Origin: Plantago ovata
Taxonomy: Eukaryota > Streptophyta > Magnoliopsida > Lamiales > Plantaginaceae
Direction of reading: 5' to 3'
NCBI GenBank assembly: GCA_028274465.1
Contig: CM051455.1
Coordinates: forward strand, 95,116,365-95,180,364
DNA: 64,000 bases
Part shown: positions 1 through 11,535 of the stretch, in pieces
Layout: the number at the start of each line of letters is the position of its first letter
Position numbering within the stretch: position 1 is the stretch's first letter
The notes under the pieces: generated by a model
Databases searched by the model: none
The model's input: only the letters and a program-made list of their open reading frames with translations
Told to the model about the DNA's origin: nothing
Translations under genes and position numbers: made by a program

Positions 1-51
1 TTGCAAAGATCTGGCCGGAGCTTGCAAAGCTCCAGCCAGAGCTTGCCGGAT

Positions 52-119
52 CTCCGGTACCGGAAAATATATTTTCCGGTATTTTCCGGTAAATGTAAAT
101 ATATTTTCCGGTACCGGAG
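52..119. repeat. 23-bp perfect inverted repeat around KpnI-like GGTACC
   Basis: The arms at 52-74 and 97-119 are exact reverse complements of 23 bp, separated by a 22-bp spacer holding two copies of TTTTCCGGT. Each arm contains CCGGTACCGG followed by AAAATATATTT. It could form a strong hairpin or cruciform. No coding or terminal-repeat partner is visible; it may be the edge of a small DNA transposon or a regulatory piece of the adjacent caulimovirid-like sequence. Confidence 0.7.
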
Positions 120-441
120 CTAGAGAAGAAGAAGATCAGTTTTTTAAATTATTTTTATTATTTTTATTTTCTTTTATCATTTTTATTTATGTTATTTTTT
201 TTGTTTTTATTTTTTTTAACTAAGGCTGTTTGGTTGCCCAAAAAATTGAATAAGGAATAGTGCCTAGAGCGTGAAATGGTCAAGTTCGTGGTCCTTTTTG
301 TAATTGATGGCATAACGTGGTTCATTATGTTATTAGAGCCGATAACGTGGTTTAAAAAGTTATGGGCCCTAAAAATAATATAGTAGTCCCGGTTACCCCA
401 CAAACCCCGCAATCTTCGCGCATACAAACACTAAGTCGTGA
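120..441. other. AT-rich stretch, no gene recognised
   Basis: This is a T-rich tract (about 140-230) followed by sequence containing three copies of a TAACGTGG-like word (about 313-352). A GGCTGTTTGGTTGCCC segment near 225 resembles the ends of some plant MITEs, but no matching inverted terminus or target duplication was found. I see no coding sequence. Confidence 0.4.
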
Positions 442-1176
442 TCTGAAATCAGTAAAGCCTTAGAAAACTTCCAAGTGCCAACAAAACATATTAATAAACT
501 TTATTGGAAACAAACACTTGAAATAACTCCTGAAAATGGTTTAAGTTTAGCTAAACCTTTAGCCCAATCACGTTTTAATGCTACTTCTGTTTATAATTGG
601 AATATAGATGGGAAATTGGAGTATGAAATTCTTGGTGTACTTCAACAAATAACTATGTCTGCTAATGCTTATAAAACTCAAATAGGGACGCAAGATCGAA
701 CTATAGGAGAAATCCTTATAGCAGGATTCTCTGGTCAGTTAAAGGGATGGTGGGATTATTATCTCACATCCCGAGAAGAAGAAGAAATTTTAGATGCAGT
801 ACAGATAGATGAAGAAACCATACCAATAGTAGATGATGATGGGAATTTAAATCAAGATGCTGTTTCTAGGTTAATCCTTACAATTTCTTTACACTTCATA
901 GGTGAGCCTTCTCATTTAAAAGATAAAAATGCCGAGCTTCTTTCAAATCTCCGATGTAGGAAACTTAGTGATTTCCAAAATTATAAAAGTATTTTCTTAA
1001 CTAGAGTTATGCTTAGAGAAGACTCACACCAACCATTTTGGAAAGGAAAATTTCAAGCAGGATTACCAAACCTTTTAGGAGAAAAGGTTAGAAATAAAAT
1101 TAGAGAATGTAAAAACAAGGATCCCTCCAGATTGGTACCTGCAGAAACTGTGTTCTCTTTTCAATTCAGAGTATAA
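442..1176 (+). pseudogene. caulimovirid-like coat/gag protein fragment
   Basis: The open frame runs from the codon after a TGA at 439-441 to a TAA at 1174-1176, about 244 codons, with no good in-frame ATG at the start. The key visible segment is GQLKGWWDYYL (about 779-790 region upstream half), followed by FIGEP, LRCRKLSDFQNYK and QPFWKGKFQAGLP. This pattern is typical of the capsid-like domain of plant pararetrovirus relatives and of the integrated copies common in plant genomes. Only this domain is present; the zinc knuckle, protease and reverse transcriptase expected downstream are absent. The frame stops exactly where the Sirevirus II LTR begins, so the fragment was probably truncated by that insertion. 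The alternative is a capsid-like piece of a related gypsy-type element. It is a dead fragment either way. Confidence 0.55.
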
Positions 1177-2063
1177 TGTTACGTACAATGTCAAGACCAA
1201 TGTTGTCATAACAGTGCAGACAACATCGACTTGCTGTACTAAATATTAAATACTATAGTAGCGGAAAATTTAAAGAACACATGGATAAATAATTAATCCC
1301 TGTGCGGCCTCACGGCTAAATATATGTATAAATAGAAGACTAAAATCCGGTTTGATGTATCAAAGATAATCAAACAGTTTACAACACTTAGACGATAACT
1401 ACAAAAACTTTGCAGTCCTGCTCTAGCAAGTCCTAAAACAATCACGTTCTAATGATGAACATGAACAACAACCTAGAACATCGTCTAACTCGCTCAGAAG
1501 ATTTGATGTGTAAAATATGTAAACTAAAATCTCGAATCTTCAAATCTTCACACTGAACTTCCTTCTGTATTTATAGTGTAGCTTAGACGTGTGATACATC
1601 AGGAAGTTCACCAGATCTTGTTTCTTGTACGATTGATCTTTATCTCTTCACTTGTTAATCCATCAGTTTAATCTTTGTGTTTATCTGATTGACTTAGAGA
1701 CGCCTGGTCCAAGTAACTAGGTTACACGCACCAGAGTCCTAAGACTAATCAGAGACTTCAATCTTCATCTCTATCTCTTCATGATCTCTTTGTATTTTCT
1801 CTTTAAATAATATTCTTCTAATATTAAGTCCACCAATCATCATGAACTTCGTCTAGCAAATCCAACCTGAACAAGGATACAAAAACTAACCAAAACCGTT
1901 GAACAAATTAAATTAGTGAAAGAAGGTAAAATATCATAAATATTTCTAAAGTGCAGACTATTACTGTTAAGGTCACTGTCAACACAACATTGTTCACAAC
2001 AGTGATCTTTGACATTGACCATAACATTGTTCACTGGTTTTAGCCAAAACACCTGCACTTTCA
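1177..2063 (-). repeat. 3' LTR of Sirevirus II
   Basis: On the minus strand it begins TGAAAGTGCAGG directly after a purine tract (complement of 2064-2080) and would end ...CGTAACA at 1177, giving TG...CA ends and 887 bp. A TATA box CTATAAATA lies on the minus strand near 1565-1580. Both ends contain clusters of CAACATTG-type words (1198-1207, 1985-2034). The partner 5' LTR is outside the window, so the boundaries rest on the PPT and the TG/CA ends only. Confidence 0.5.
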
Positions 2064-2570
2064 ATCTCTCCCTTTTTACCTTTCTTTCACAAACAAAACC
2101 TACATTATTTAATTAGTTGCAACAGATAATTCTGATATCAATATTTCAGGAATTTAACATACTATACAAAAGAATCACTATGAGAACTTATTCTCCCCAT
2201 ATATATCACACTACTCCCCCGAGTAACAACTCTGCTTCTACCTGCAAGAAATCAACTCAACTCCCCCTTTCTCATACAACCAGATCAGATCCATACAAAA
2301 TATAAAGCAGAGCATATAATAAGAAAGATAAGCATGGTCAATATTCTTACAGACCAAAAATCAGAAACCTAAATCAGATGCAGGGAGTGTAATGTAACAA
2401 CGAGCAATGTAATAGAAAATAGAAATTGTTCAAAAGATAATGCCACCAAGAGAAATACGAAATAATGCAGAAAAACATTTTTATCTCCCCCTTTTTGTGA
2501 GAGAGAGGTAAAACTGCCTTCCTTTGTCACTGAGTCTTGCCGCAACATTGTCCCTACCATGAATCATTCC
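2064..2570 (-). other. Sirevirus II spacer with repeated polypurine tracts
   Basis: Between the third ORF and the 3' LTR the minus strand carries several PPT-like runs: the complements of 2066-2080 (next to the LTR), 2212-2223, 2258-2272 and 2482-2495, the last reading AAAAAGGGGGAGAT. Only the LTR-proximal one is placed to prime plus-strand synthesis. Repeated PPT motifs are, to my knowledge, a described trait of Sireviruses. No gene is seen here. Confidence 0.5.
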
Positions 2571-3856
2571 CTAAATCTGGCCATCAAGCTTCATCAGACT
2601 TGTTACCACATCCATTTCAGTGTCAAAAAGTCCTGCAGGCCCTGACTGGCTAGATGTTGCTCTTGTTGTTGTGGGGACATTGTCAAGAACATTGATGCTG
2701 GTTCTTCGAACTGACGGAGCTAGAAGACTAGGAGTCATGATCCATGGAAGATCCCTCACCTTAGCGCCCCCTAAAAACTGATCTGTGATGCCTACTTTCT
2801 TGAACTCCCCCATAACACCTTCCCTAGCTGCAGCCTCAATCCCTTGAACCTTAAGAACCTTGGTGATTAGAGATGGCGAACTTACCCTCTTGTGAAACCT
2901 CCCAATGTGCTGAAACATTCTCTTACAAAGATTCAGAGCTATTCCAGTTTTCAGAAGGAAGAGCAACTCAGCAGCTTCCTTGGAGAGTATGGAAGTGTTC
3001 TTAGTGGCCATCCATTTCTCCCCACACAATTTATAGAGAACAGACACAAAGTGTGTCAGCTTAGAAGCTTTCAAACCTCCATCCCATTCGGCCACTTTAC
3101 CACCACTTAACTCCATAGCAATAAGATCATAATCTGGTTCCCAGTCTTCCTCAATCACATTATCAGTTTTTAGTGCAGCATTGATCAGTTTTGCATTAAA
3201 CTTGCACATTTTTCTCCTAGCATAAATCCTTTCATACATACCAGAACTCACATCCATAATAGAGTCATCCAAGTTGCAGTAAAATTCCCTAATCAGTTGA
3301 GGCGAATACATATAGAAACCAGTCACTGTCCCTAACAAGCCTATAACCATTAAGAATCCATCAGTACCATATTTCTTAAAATCAGAAACAACTATCCCTC
3401 TTTCCTCTGAAATAGCCCTACTCTCAAAGTTCTCCCAGTCATCAGATTTTTTCTTAGTGAGAAACTCAATACTAAACGCTTTAACTGGAACTTGATCATA
3501 GAAGAACTTACTTGTACATGTTTCAGGATTCGTTTGGTCTTTCCTTTGCTTGTTTCTTCCTCTAGTTCCTCTGCTTCACTGCTTTAAGATGATTCATCAG
3601 GAGCATCCTTGTTCTGATAGTCCTCATCCTGTGAGTCATCATCCTCATTCCTGCTCTTTGATTCAGATTGCTCATCCTCTGTAGTCGGTATCTCAAGACA
3701 GTCATCATCCTTTCCCTTTCCTTCCTCTGTCTCAGAATGATCAGAGTCATGATTGGTTCTCCACCACAGTTTCTTCATGAGCACTGTCTTTACCATGTCC
3801 CTGATCCAAACTCTCAACATCTTGGCCTCCCTTAGTCACTGTCTCGATCAATGTTT
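2571..3856 (-). pseudogene. C-terminal part of Sirevirus II third ORF (plant transposon-protein-like domain)
   Basis: The minus strand from about 3540 to 2571 is open for over 300 codons. It contains segments such as QLIREFYCNL, YERIYARRK, KWMATKNTSILSKEAAELL and ALNLCKRMFQHIGR, which fit the 'putative plant transposon protein' domain (PF20167 type) found in retroelement-associated ORFs. Upstream (3584-3830) comes a highly acidic, Ser-rich linker (ETEEGKGKDDD, RNEDDDSQDED) interrupted by frameshifts and a stop near 3584. The N-terminal part lies at 12833-13305 on the other side of the G1 insertion. After removing G1 and one TTTCT copy the reading frame still hits a stop within about ten codons, so the ORF was already decaying. 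Function is unknown; by position it is the Sirevirus 'env-like' ORF. Confidence 0.55.
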
Positions 3857-3861
3857 TCTTG

Positions 3862-5117
3862 ATGAACGAGATTGTCAGACTCGAACGATCAAATAAATTT
3901 GTTTTAAGCCAAAGGGAAACTCACAACTACACAAAACACGTAGTGCAGAGGTAAGATGACCTCGAGTGTCGATCTCTAGGGATTAAACTAGCTTTAACTA
4001 ATTAACTATATATAATTTCAGAAAACAAATTTATCTCTAACTTAACTTAACAATATATGGAGAAAGCTGGTGATAGTATGCTCGTTCTAAGCATCAAGTT
4101 CTAATTATACATGAAAGTGCAACTCGTACTGCCTTAAAAGTAATTCGATTTACAAACACCAAAGACATATTTGTAGACGTTTATTTTGAAAGCTTCCTAT
4201 CTATATTAAGACTTGGCTAAGGTTGTCAATCTTAGTTCAAGCAGTACTTGCAAATTATATATAATTGAATCGATGATCTTGAATTGTCCTAGTGTTTCTA
4301 ACACCTTTCTATGAAGATATGTGGCTTAGTCGGATTAAAGAATCGATTTAAGATAATTAAACAAGTAAAAGACTCAGAAACTCAATCATGCATAATACGA
4401 ACCCTAGCTACGAACTCACATACTATTACCAACTAGATGCTTAGCTACTCATATCAATAACACAATCAACAATCATAATTGAAACAATAATGAAAGAAAA
4501 CATGTTTAATCGAAAGATAAATAGCAGAATTGTGAGATACAAGGTTACCACCAAAGGTTGTCAATCTCCGGTGAATGGCTAAAACTCACAAAGATCTAGC
4601 AAGGTGCGATAAAACGGTGTCCAAATCTCTCCTCTAGCTCCAAATTCACTAAGTTACAAAGATTCTAAGAGAAAATATCCCCAGAACAAGCTCTAGGGTT
4701 TATGTCTGGAAAAATATGATGAAAGATATGAAAATTCGCAGATTTTGGGATATATATATAGACCTGTAGGAAGCTCCGCGGCGCTGCGCCCCGCACGGGA
4801 AGAACGCGGCCCGTGCGGAATTCTTCCTTTGGATCTTCGAATTCGGCCCCTTGCACGGTTTTGAGATCCGAAACTTGATCTCTTGGCGTTGAAACTCGTC
4901 TCGGTACTCCTTGACACACCACGGATCTCGTTGCACCAAAACATCATTGTTTCGCCATGAATTACATCCAAAAACGCGATTTCCACCTAAAACCTAAAAA
5001 GAATAAAAGAAATGGAAACGTGACACTATTCTAACAAAATGCACTAAAATGCATGCAAGAGGATAGCTAAATTGGTGAAAAAAGACTAGAATGATAGTGT
5101 AAACAACACTGTCATCA
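3862..5117 (-). repeat. 3' LTR of G1
   Basis: This is 1,256 bp, 36 bp shorter than its partner at 11536-12827. Essentially all of the length difference falls in the GC-rich block (about 4776-4820) just upstream of the TATA box (4750-4761, minus-strand sense). The rest aligns with scattered substitutions. Confidence 0.9.
4750..4820 (-). promoter_or_regulatory. G1 3' LTR core promoter: TATA box with GC palindrome block
   Basis: An alternating TATATATATATA lies at 4750-4761. About 15 bp upstream in the transcription sense sits a GC-rich block (4776-4820) containing GCGGCGCTGCGCC and GCGGCCCGTGCGG. The same arrangement occurs in all G-family LTRs in the window. Confidence 0.6.
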
Positions 5118-6571
5118 AACTCCCCAAACCGAACCTTTGCTTGTCCTCAAGCAACTAGCTAGACTCTATGCAACCTACATGCAACACAAAGAGGAGTCTC
5201 ATGCCAAACAAGAAGAAATAATCGATTGTATCTACCAAATACCTATGGACAAAGACCATACAAATCATAACATGGAAGTAGGTTCAAGAATGTCACGATT
5301 GAACCTATACATATTCACATAAGCACTTTGTTAAATAAGGGAGTCTCTCGTAACATTCTCTACCTGGACCTGGTCAGTGACGACACAATGAAACATGTTA
5401 GAATACAAATGGTTGCCCCGTGCCTATGAAACTGAGGGCTTACTACTGTTCACCAAGTTGAGACTTTCCCTCAAGAGAGGTCGAACCAATACTGGCTCTC
5501 ATCAAACGAAGGAGGGTTCCCTAAACGAAAACACTCCCCTATTCTACCCAACTCTCAAAGCAAAGACTATTCACCACTTCCTGAATGGCAGGACGAGGGT
5601 GGTCTAGAACATAAGACACGAAACAAAAGATAAAATATACAACTCGATTACGAACTATTACAAAAGCTGAAAAATAATGCAACATTTTGCTAAAACTGCT
5701 TTTGGCTTGCTTGGACCCTTCTTTTGCTTTTTTTGGGTCCTAATCTTTTTTTCTTCTTTTTTTTTCTTTTTATTTTTTTCTTTTCCAGATTCTGGAATTT
5801 TTCTCTTTTTTTTTCTTTTTTTTTTTTGTATATAGCCAGCAGTAGCACGACGTAAGTACAATGAAAAGAAACAACGACACTACAACGACCTCCCCAAACC
5901 TATTCGAAAGAATAGGTTGGAGCACAAACTGACAAGAAAAATAAAAACAAACTCAACATGACTCACAAAGACGAAAAACAAGTCAATATGATAGTAACCC
6001 CCTCCCCAAACCTATTCGTTAGAATAGGTTTCAAACAAAGGATCACACACCTCACTCTACCTCCTTCGTAGGCATTTAGCAATCTCAATAAGCGAGGTGA
6101 AGACTCGTTGCCTCTTACGTACATAATTACACGGGAATACAACCAAAGACTCTAACATGCAACATTTTATAAGGCCTTCGCGAACTGCAGTAGAGAAAAC
6201 ACCACATTGTGATGTCGAGACTACCAAATTTAACTAGTGCACATACAAATATGACAAGCCAAGCGAGACAAACCTCAAACTATTCCATAGAGATGCAATG
6301 CATGGGAAATGGTCATAAACACTTAGTCTATACAATAAAAATTTCAAAAAATTTGGCAATAAGCTCCACACAAAGATCATGCAAAGCTATACTAAGGGTG
6401 AATGTAAACTAAATCCTAAGAAAGCAGTAAACGTGCAATGCAAAGGTACAAGATACAATACTCAACGACATAAATGATACAATGCTAAGATCATAGTTCA
6501 CACAACACACCCCCCCCACATAAAGCTCAAGCTGGTCCCCAGCAAAAGAGAATGAGGAATACAAAGTGATA
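5118..6571 (-). other. G1 conserved 3' non-coding block with PPT and paired hairpins
   Basis: No gene is present. The block starts at the LTR with the complement of a PPT (GGTTTGGGGAGTT, 5118-5130). It contains a T-rich (purine-rich on the minus strand) tract at 5690-5830 and two hairpins with arms CCTATTC/GAATAGG at 5894-5920 and 6006-6031. The same order is found in G2 (37505-38960) and G4 (50900-52381). Short words such as the 'attcaggaagtggtgaata' region are nearly identical between them, which is more than expected for neutral sequence given the divergence elsewhere. Confidence 0.7.
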
Positions 6572-7902
6572 CTAGATGTTACCAAACTTGTGGCCTCGGT
6601 CAGCTGAGTATACCAGAATGGACATGTGAAAAGAGTAGTAATCCGAGTCATAATCCCCGTAATAGTCATTCCACATGTTAGAGAGAAGATCCTGAGACTG
6701 TTGTAGGGTCTCCTGTTGTCGGTCCAAGAGCTGCTGCTGCTGCAATATGAGCTGCCTATCGTTTCGGCGATGCTCTTCCGCGAGCTCCCAATCACTGTTG
6801 CGCTGGGCAACATATCCATCAAGTGTATGTTGCAAACCTTGTACAATGGAAGTCAGGTTTGCAACATTGGCATCGAACCCACGGAATCTGTCATCTAGGT
6901 AGGTCCTGAGCTCAGAAAAATCAAACCCACGGAAACCACGTGTGGCCCGAGGTGGCTGCTTTGACCCACTAGGAGCGGCGGTGTCTGGAATAGGGTCCGG
7001 AATACGGTCCCGATCATCTGTCTCCATGTCATCCTCATCACTCGGTGAGGAAGACGGTGGTGAGTCATCTGTGGCAGCAGTTGAAGGTACGGTATGTCAG
7101 AACCTATGCTCCTGCTCGGTGATAGATGTTGGAATCAAGGTCGAGACGACTGAGCCGGTCTCGTCAATACCCTCTACCCCGTGGTATCTGCAGTAGACGG
7201 TGATCAAGCAGGGAAAGACAAAGGGCTTCCGCTTTTTGTCCCAATGCCTCTCATACTCCTCGTAGATGATGGTGCCGATGTCTATGTTATGCCGACCCAA
7301 AAGACAGTAGATAAGCTCAGCATACCATGGCTGAATCGAAGTGTCATTGGACCGAGTAATGAGATTGGCTATGATGAATTTCGTAGTAGTCCTAGCCTCA
7401 TGGTTGAGGTCCCTTCTGTAACACTGTCGTCAATCACCCGGCTGGCCCTCGAGTACCTGTAGGCATGTGCACTCCCGGTGAACTCCCGTTCCCCCAAACG
7501 GATGAAATCTGAAATTGCCTACGGGGTCCACAGCACTAGTGTGCCCCATACCGGGATACCCCCCATGTCCCTGCGGTCTGTCTATCCCACGTTGAATTCT
7601 TGGAGGAGCGATACATCATACCCTTGGAAACGGTTATAGGTGTACCATTTCCAGTTCCTTCTTCCCTCCAAGCTTTAGAGCATCCGGCACGCCGTTGTGT
7701 TAGCATAGCTTGCTGGGATTTGGATTTTAGGGTCTCGGACTATGGAGCCGGGCTTGGCTGAGGCAGCTTCCTCCTCAAGGTCCAGCTTAATGGAGAGTGC
7801 ATGGAGCGACGGTTCATAGGCTCCCCTAGCTCGGGAGCTCGAAGTTGTTCCCTTGCCCTTCTTGCTCTTAGATGAGCCTGCTTTCTTCTTATCTCGAACC
7901 AT
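6572..7902 (-). pseudogene. G1 second ORF, degenerate
   Basis: The minus strand opens with ATG at 7902 and a basic Lys/Ser-rich N-terminus (KKKAGSSKSKKGKG), runs to about 7675, then is broken by frameshifts. It reopens at 7027-6572 with a Gln-rich probable coiled coil (LILQQQQLLDRQQETLQQSQ) and ends ...HKFGNI. Position and composition suggest the extra ORF of Athila-type elements, but I cannot identify a catalytic motif. G4 has an ORF ending in the same place (50589-50874) with a similar last few residues and nucleotides but a different body. Confidence 0.45.
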
Positions 7903-8689
7903 TGTGCCTGAAACGCAGCAATTATTACCTTGTACTCAACAAAAAATGATATGTTATGCAAATGCAAGTGTGTGCAAGCAAACGAGTGTCAACTTCGACC
8001 AACTCTACTCCCTTACCCCATGTTCTAGTCTAGCTACCTATGCTAAGAACAATCATGCAATTCATCACAATCATGTACTACATCATAATCAAAGCTCATG
8101 CTAGACAACGAATAACCTCAATTCATAAGGCAACGTGCATACCATAGTATCAAAAAAATCACCAAAATCTCACTCTACCCAATCAAGTGTTCTACCCAAT
8201 AGTCTATAGTCATCATATCAAATTGCTCGTATTTAAATAGGCATGAATGAATCAAAACAATGCAATCAAGACTTAGAAATCCTAATTGAGTAAAAGCCCC
8301 AATTCAACCATTCCAACGAAATTGAGCATGCAATTGATAGAGAAATCATGTAATAATCACACAAACAAGTAACCCATACATCATATAAGCTTAATTGAAG
8401 CAAAAATCAAGAAACCCCCAATTTCGAAAATTAGGGTTCTTGAGGGGTTACCTCAGATCTTGAAATCGGATGAAGTACGAAGAAATTTGTTCGGATGAAG
8501 ATGAAGAGCACGTACTGGGCTTTGATTTAAGCTAAAAAAACACAAAATTTGGTGGAGAATTGGTAGAGTTATGGATGAGTGAAGGTTTTTTAAGAATTTT
8601 TGATTTTTGGGAGTGAAAGGGAGAAGAAGGAGGAAGAATGAGGAAAAAAAATAGGGGAAATCCATTTTTTTGCCATTACTGGGTGTGTG

Positions 8690-8985
8690 GAGCGGTGCGC
8701 CCCACAGCTCCAGAGAGCCACAACTCTCTGGAGTTGAGGGGGCGGTGCACCCCGAAGCTCCAGAGAGCTGCAGTTCTCTGGTGCTGGGGGGCGGACCGCC
8801 CCCCCCCCCCCCCCCCCCATGTGGGGCGGTGCGCCCCGCAGCTCCAGAGAGCTGCGGTTCTCTGGAGCTGGGGGGCGGACCGCCCCCCATGTGGGGCTGT
8901 GCGCCCCACAGCTCCAGAGAGCCGCTGGCTCTCTGGAAGTGGGGGGCAGCCCGCCCCCCATGTGGGGCGGTGCGCTTCCCACTTG
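8690..8985 (-). repeat. G1 internal GC-rich compound minisatellite
   Basis: Four to five units of roughly 60-70 bp occur in tandem. Each unit joins two palindromes: a GC one (GGGGCGGTGCGCCCC, or GGGCGGACCGCCC) and a hairpin with arms CTCCAGAGA/TCTCTGGAG. A run of about 18 C lies at 8801-8818. Open frames on both strands here are artefacts of the repeat. The GC palindrome resembles those upstream of the G-family LTR promoters. Confidence 0.8.
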
Positions 8986-9176
8986 CAGAGGCTGGGGGCC
9001 GAATTTTTTCGGCCCCTCGCAAAAAATTTTCATTCCAAAACATTTTCCTCACTTAAACACTCGAAAAACTTCACTTAAACACATACAATGACCACAAAAC
9101 AAAACACAAACCACAAAAACATATAAAAAGAAAAGTGTTCGATGTATGTATGCAATGCAAGAAAGCAATAAAAACT

Positions 9177-9192
9177 CCGGGTTGCCTCCCGG
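9177..9192 (-). other. GGGAGGCAACCC hairpin after G1 gag-pro
   Basis: CCGGGAGGCAACCCGG (minus strand) forms a 6-bp stem with a small AGGC/CA-type loop, about 50 bp after the end of the protease frame. The same hairpin is at 39027-39042 (G2) and 48970-48985 (G4). A GGGAGGCAACCC motif after the coding region is commonly seen in Athila-type elements. Confidence 0.7.
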
Positions 9193-9239
9193 ATAGCGCC
9201 ATTGTTTAAAAAGTCTCTGACTCAACTTCTTCTTGCTCG

Positions 9240-11402
9240 TTAGTTCTTGTCCTTACGGGTACTAGACTTTCCCTTCATCGATCTCTTCCTCATACCTAGT
9301 ACCTGAGAATCAGAGATAACATACGCAGCAGGATCAAAAAAGTTAATAGCATGAGAAACATTAAAGCGAGGACTAGGATCTGATATGGCTTGCAACACGT
9401 GTTGCTTGCCATCCACCTCAATTGTGCAAGTTCTCCTGTAGATATCGATTACGGAGCGTAATTTGGTTAAGAATGTTCGCCCCAAGAGAACAACATCACT
9501 AATCCCAGTCGTAGACGCCGGCATCACAACGAAATTGGTATACACAGAAGCTTCACCAATCTTGACCAATACATTCTTCACAATGCCCTCTGGTCGTACA
9601 AAAGATCCGTCCGCTAGTTGCACAATGGCTTTGTGCTTCGCAAGCTCTCCTAGGACACTCTTCTCAAACACATTCATGGAGAGGACATTAGAGTGTGACC
9701 CCGTATCTAGTGTAGCCCGGACATCATCGAGACTACCAACCCGATCTTAACATCGAAGCTGTCTGGAATTGGCTCAGGATCCTCTTGCTCCTCATCACTC
9801 ACATCAAAACCGAGGCCCTTATCTTCCTCCTTAGCGAGTGGAGGCTCACCGTTTTCGCAACACTTGCACGCTGCAACCTTCTTAATAGTAACCTCCACAG
9901 GGAGATCTCCCACCAAAGTGATGGACATCGACTTCTCAGTATTGCTAGGCAACTTCCCCTGCTCCCTACTCGCCCCTCGGTCTATTAGCTCTTGCAGTTT
10001 TTGGTGAGCAAGCCTAGTACTTGCCTCCAATTGATCGAGCCGACTCCTCACCTTCTACGAATCTTCCTCAAACCTCTTCATAAACCCCTGAGTATTATCA
10101 ACCATCTTCTGCAAAGTGTCCAAGAGAGCAGATGATTTGGACTTTGGTGCTTCGGTCCTAGGTGGAGGGTTCTCACAATGATCATTACCGTAGTTGAGAT
10201 TACTACGGTCTTGGTTGGGTCCATAGGTCTGGTTTTGAGGTGCATACCCTTGGTTGCTTCGGAACCGCTTCTTCCAATATCCACCTCGAGGGTTCCTACC
10301 ATCTTGCCCATAGCTAGCTTCGCCAAGTTTAGCAGCAAACACCTCTCCTTCTCCTGCTTCTACCCAATAAACCCCATCATTGGCCAAATCGGACCTACAC
10401 ATATGAGCCCCATGCCCATAGTTCATGCACACCCTACAAACTTCATTGGAAAGAGGCTTCCCCATCGAGCTCTTAAGAGCCTGCCTCATCTCATGGGCGA
10501 AGCCATCAAACCTATCCCCACTCACACCGTTCAACTGCACCTCGGGTTTCGTTGGAGCTTTAACTACACGCCTCATGTTCATACCCCTAGGGTCCTTGAA
10601 CTGAGATCCCTTCGCGAGCCTTTCGAAACATGCACGCCCACACATCTTCGGTGGTTTCCTCCCAGATATGTCCTCGGCATTGGAAATCCACAACCTGTTG
10701 GCTCTCGTATGTGAGCCCATTGTAGAACTGCTAGACAAGGTCGGAGAGTTCCATCCCATGGCGTGGACACTTGTTCATGAGGTCCTTGTACCTCTCGAGA
10801 GCAGTATATATGGTTTCATCGTAGTCTTGCTTGAAACCACTGATTTGCGCCTTCAGCGCGGTAGTAAGAGTATGGGGAAAATACTTCTCCATAAAAGCTG
10901 AAAACACCTTAGCCCAGGTGTCAAGTGATCCGGCTTCCAGAGATCCTAACCATGCCTTTGCCTTATCTCCAAGACCCATAGCAAAGACCTTCATCCTTAG
11001 CTCATCATCCGTAATCCCAGCTCCATGCCTTGGAAGATTGTTGATGAAATCCCCAATATCATTCAAGTACCCCATAACATCCTCCCTTGGCAAACCATAG
11101 AACCTCTGGAGTTGCTGGAACATGTGATTCTTGATCTCTAAATCACGAGTTGCAGCAGTGAGAACAATAGTCGGACCCCTCATCCGTTCCTGTTTGGGTT
11201 GAACCCATGATTTCAAGAGTGGACGAGCCATCACAAACCCTTCCCAAGAATCCGGTTGCTTAAAAATCTCCTGCAGAGAATCAGAGAAATCTTCCTCCAC
11301 TACCTCAACTCTAGCACTCACTCGCTTCCTTTGCTGATATACCCTATCAATCTCCGCAATAGGTTCAACAAGAGAAATTCCACTAGATCTCGTGCTCCGC
11401 AT
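9240..11402 (-). pseudogene. G1 gag-protease, frameshifted
   Basis: The order on the minus strand is an N-terminus starting MRSTRSSG at 11402; a Retrotrans_gag domain (FMEKYFPHTLTTALK, about 10900-10700); a single CCHC knuckle (CRVCMNYGHGAHMC, about 10440-10380); a coiled-coil linker; and a retropepsin whose DTG region lies near 9700, ending at 9240 with a basic tail. It is broken by a frameshift near 10740, a TAG at about 10052 and a frameshift near 9741 that separates the DTG from its upstream strand. The G4 copy is the intact reference. No polymerase follows. Confidence 0.85.
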
Positions 11403-11513
11403 AAACTACCTGAAACGAATCAAGTGAGTATCAAAGGGAAACAAACTTAAACTACTAAATTCTGGAAATTGAATGCTGAAAATAAACAAGCTAAAGAGTA
11501 AAAAGGAGTTATA

Positions 11514-11533
11514 GTCCCCGGCAACAGCGCCAA
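11514..11533 (-). other. G1 primer-binding site (Asp-tRNA type)
   Basis: The minus strand reads TGGCGCTGTTGCCGGGGA two bases inside the 5' LTR. It matches the plant tRNA-Asp 3' end used by Athila/Tat elements, with one change from the usual TGGCGCCGTTGCC. Confidence 0.8.
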
Positions 11534-11535
11534 TT

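Noticed and set aside
1840-2064. 74-codon minus-strand frame
   Set aside because: It lies within the Sirevirus II LTR and spans its terminal palindromes.
8453-9091. Several overlapping open frames of 77-199 codons on both strands rich in Pro, Gly, Arg and Ser
   Set aside because: They are all readings of the GC palindromic minisatellite and its flanks. No frame is preferred and the repeats explain the lack of stops.
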